Assembly (NCBI RefSeq): GCF_902499175.1
Contig: NZ_CABVQC010000082.1
Span: 1 to 37,964, forward strand
DNA: 37,964 bases
Source: Burkholderia aenigmatica
Lineage (GTDB): Bacteria > Pseudomonadota > Gammaproteobacteria > Burkholderiales > Burkholderiaceae
Reading direction: 5' to 3'
A program made the translations under genes and the position numbers. Of the stretch, positions 37,072-37,964 are shown piece by piece (within the stretch, counting starts at the first letter, position 1; every line of letters starts with the position of its first letter). The notes under the pieces are model-generated. The model did no database searches and was not told the DNA's origin. It saw only the letters and a program-made list of their open reading frames with translations.

Positions 37072-37848
37072 ATGGAAATGCAATCCGCTTCCCCCATCGT
37101 CCCCTGGATCGGAGGCAAACGCCGCCTGGCGAAACACATCCTCCCGCTCTTCCCCGAGCACACCTGCTACGTCGAGCCGTTTTGCGGCGCGGCCGCGCTC
37201 TATTTCCTGAAGGCACCGACCAAGGTCGAGGTGCTCAATGACGTGAATGGGGAGCTGGTCAATCTGTACAGGGTGGTCCGCCACCACCTGGAGGAGTTCG
37301 TCCGGCAATTCAAATGGGCGCTGACCTCGCGGCAAATCTTCAAGTGGCTACAGATCACGCCCGAGGAGACGCTGACGGACATTCAGCGCGCCGCCCGGTT
37401 CTTCTATCTCCAGAAGATGGCCTTCGGCGGCAAGGTCGATGGCCAGACGTTCGGCACCTCGACCACCTCGGGGCCGAAGCTCAACCTGCTGCGCCTGGAG
37501 GAAGACCTGTCGGCCGCCCACCTGCGCCTGAGCCGGACCTACATCGAGAACCTGGACTGGGCCGACTGCATCCGCAAGTACGACCGCGATCACACCCTGA
37601 TCTACTGCGACCCGCCGTACTGGGGCACCGAGGGCTATGGCGTCGATTTCGGGCTGCATCAGTACCAGCGCATGGGCGACCTGGCCAAGACCGTCCAGGG
37701 CCGGATGATCGTTTCCGTGAACGACATCCCGGAAATGCACCAGGCGTTCGCCGGGCTGAACATCGAGCGAGTGGACATCAACTACACCGTGGGCGGCGCC
37801 GGCCGATCGAAGGCCAAGTCGGGCGAGCTGATCATTCGGAACTGGTAG
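37072..37848 (+). CDS. dam: DNA adenine methyltransferase, D12 (Dam) class
   Basis: 258 aa. Motifs in order: WIGGKRRLAKHIL (motif X, about 13-25), YVEPFCGAAALYF (motif I, SAM binding, about 33-45), LNDVNGELVNLY, and the catalytic DPPY (CDPPYWGTEGYG, about 179-190). It transfers methyl groups to adenine N6, probably in GATC or a related site. Standing next to the right end, where Mu has mom, it probably protects phage DNA from host restriction or alters gene control. No partner endonuclease is present. Recognition sequence unknown. Confidence 0.94.
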   Translation: MEMQSASPIVPWIGGKRRLAKHILPLFPEHTCYVEPFCGAAALYFLKAPTKVEVLNDVNGELVNLYRVVRHHLEEFVRQFKWALTSRQIFKWLQITPEETLTDIQRAARFFYLQKMAFGGKVDGQTFGTSTTSGPKLNLLRLEEDLSAAHLRLSRTYIENLDWADCIRKYDRDHTLIYCDPPYWGTEGYGVDFGLHQYQRMGDLAKTVQGRMIVSVNDIPEMHQAFAGLNIERVDINYTVGGAGRSKAKSGELIIRNW

Positions 37849-37852
37849 ACGT

Positions 37853-37879
37853 GACAAAGGGGCCTCTCGGCCCCTTGTC
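37853..37879. terminator. Hairpin terminator after dam
   Basis: GACAAAGGGGCC (37853-37864) and GGCCCCTTGTC (37869-37879) pair around TCTC with a single bulged A. The following sequence is TCTG, with no T run, so it is a weak intrinsic terminator or a protective 3' hairpin before the phage end. Confidence 0.6.
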
Positions 37880-37899
37880 TCTGCAATTCGCTTTCAATG

Positions 37900-37964
37900 C
37901 GTGCAACAATTACCCGGTGAAACTTATCTCGCAAAACGAGCCGCTTTTATCGCGGCGCGCTTCA
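37900..37964. other. attR: Right phage terminus
   Basis: The window ends CTTCA; Mu's right end also closes with CTTCA preceded by GC-rich bases. Read inward from the end, GATA lies at 14-17 (plus 37948-37951) and GATAAGT at 37-43 (plus 37922-37928), each preceded by a G-rich context (GCGA). These mirror the left end. They are the expected transposase A sites and define the phage boundary. Confidence 0.78.

Noticed and set aside
1..37964. CRISPR array, tRNA or rRNA genes, insertion sequences
   Set aside because: No regularly spaced repeats, no cloverleaf-like sequence and no second transposase were noticed on reading; the only DDE enzyme is the phage transposase.

Overview
The window looks like one complete transposable (Mu-type) temperate myophage genome, 37,964 bp, of the BcepMu kind. 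Base 1 starts TG and the last bases are CA, and both termini carry the same GATA/GATAAGT signature at nearly the same distance from the end (left 14 and 36, right 14 and 37). I therefore see no host DNA, and the host can only be inferred. High GC by eye, strong G/C third positions and the BcepMu-like gene set suggest a beta- or gammaproteobacterium, most likely a betaproteobacterium.

Left arm (140-8975, leftward): an early/transposition operon. Read in transcription order it holds small HTH regulators, a coiled-coil protein, the DDE transposase A, the MuB-like ATPase B, several small unknowns, a DUF3164 protein, a phage-encoded HU, a DUF1018 protein and, last, a Mor-family activator. It ends at a bidirectional terminator. 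No Mu Gam homologue was recognised.

Switch and lysogeny block (8976-12176): a BcepMu gp16-like HTH gene is read leftward from a near-consensus sigma70 promoter whose spacer is a perfect 17-bp palindrome. An Xre-type repressor candidate diverges from it. Downstream of the repressor, on the same strand, lie an ORF6C-like protein, a two-TM membrane protein, an exported protein and a TPR-like protein. The first three of these proteins, repressor included, share an unusual Q-x-F...VAGRDI-x-N tag. This is the part of the window most likely to hold an undescribed system.

Late genes (12212-36920, rightward): lysis (holin, SLT endolysin, Rz/Rz1), a DksA-like protein, Mu-type packaging and head genes (gp27, gp28, portal, F, G, I/Z, capsid), a DUF2190 decoration protein, an Acb2-like cyclic-nucleotide sponge, head completion proteins, sheath and tube. 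These are followed by a P2-type tail set (E/E'-like frameshift pair, tape measure, U, X, D, V, W, J, I, fibre, fibre assembly) and a permuted-papain-like enzyme. Four copies of one promoter architecture occur: a 20-bp dyad element, exactly 17 bp, then a -10-like hexamer. They lie before the lysis, capsid, tail-assembly and baseplate clusters. At three of them the first ATG falls exactly at the predicted +1, which suggests leaderless late mRNAs. They are the obvious targets for the Mor-family activator.

Right end: a Dam-type (D12 class) adenine methyltransferase sits alone next to the right terminus, where Mu carries its modification gene mom. A leftward small membrane protein with its own extended -10 lies between the tail chaperones and the tape measure and looks like a moron.
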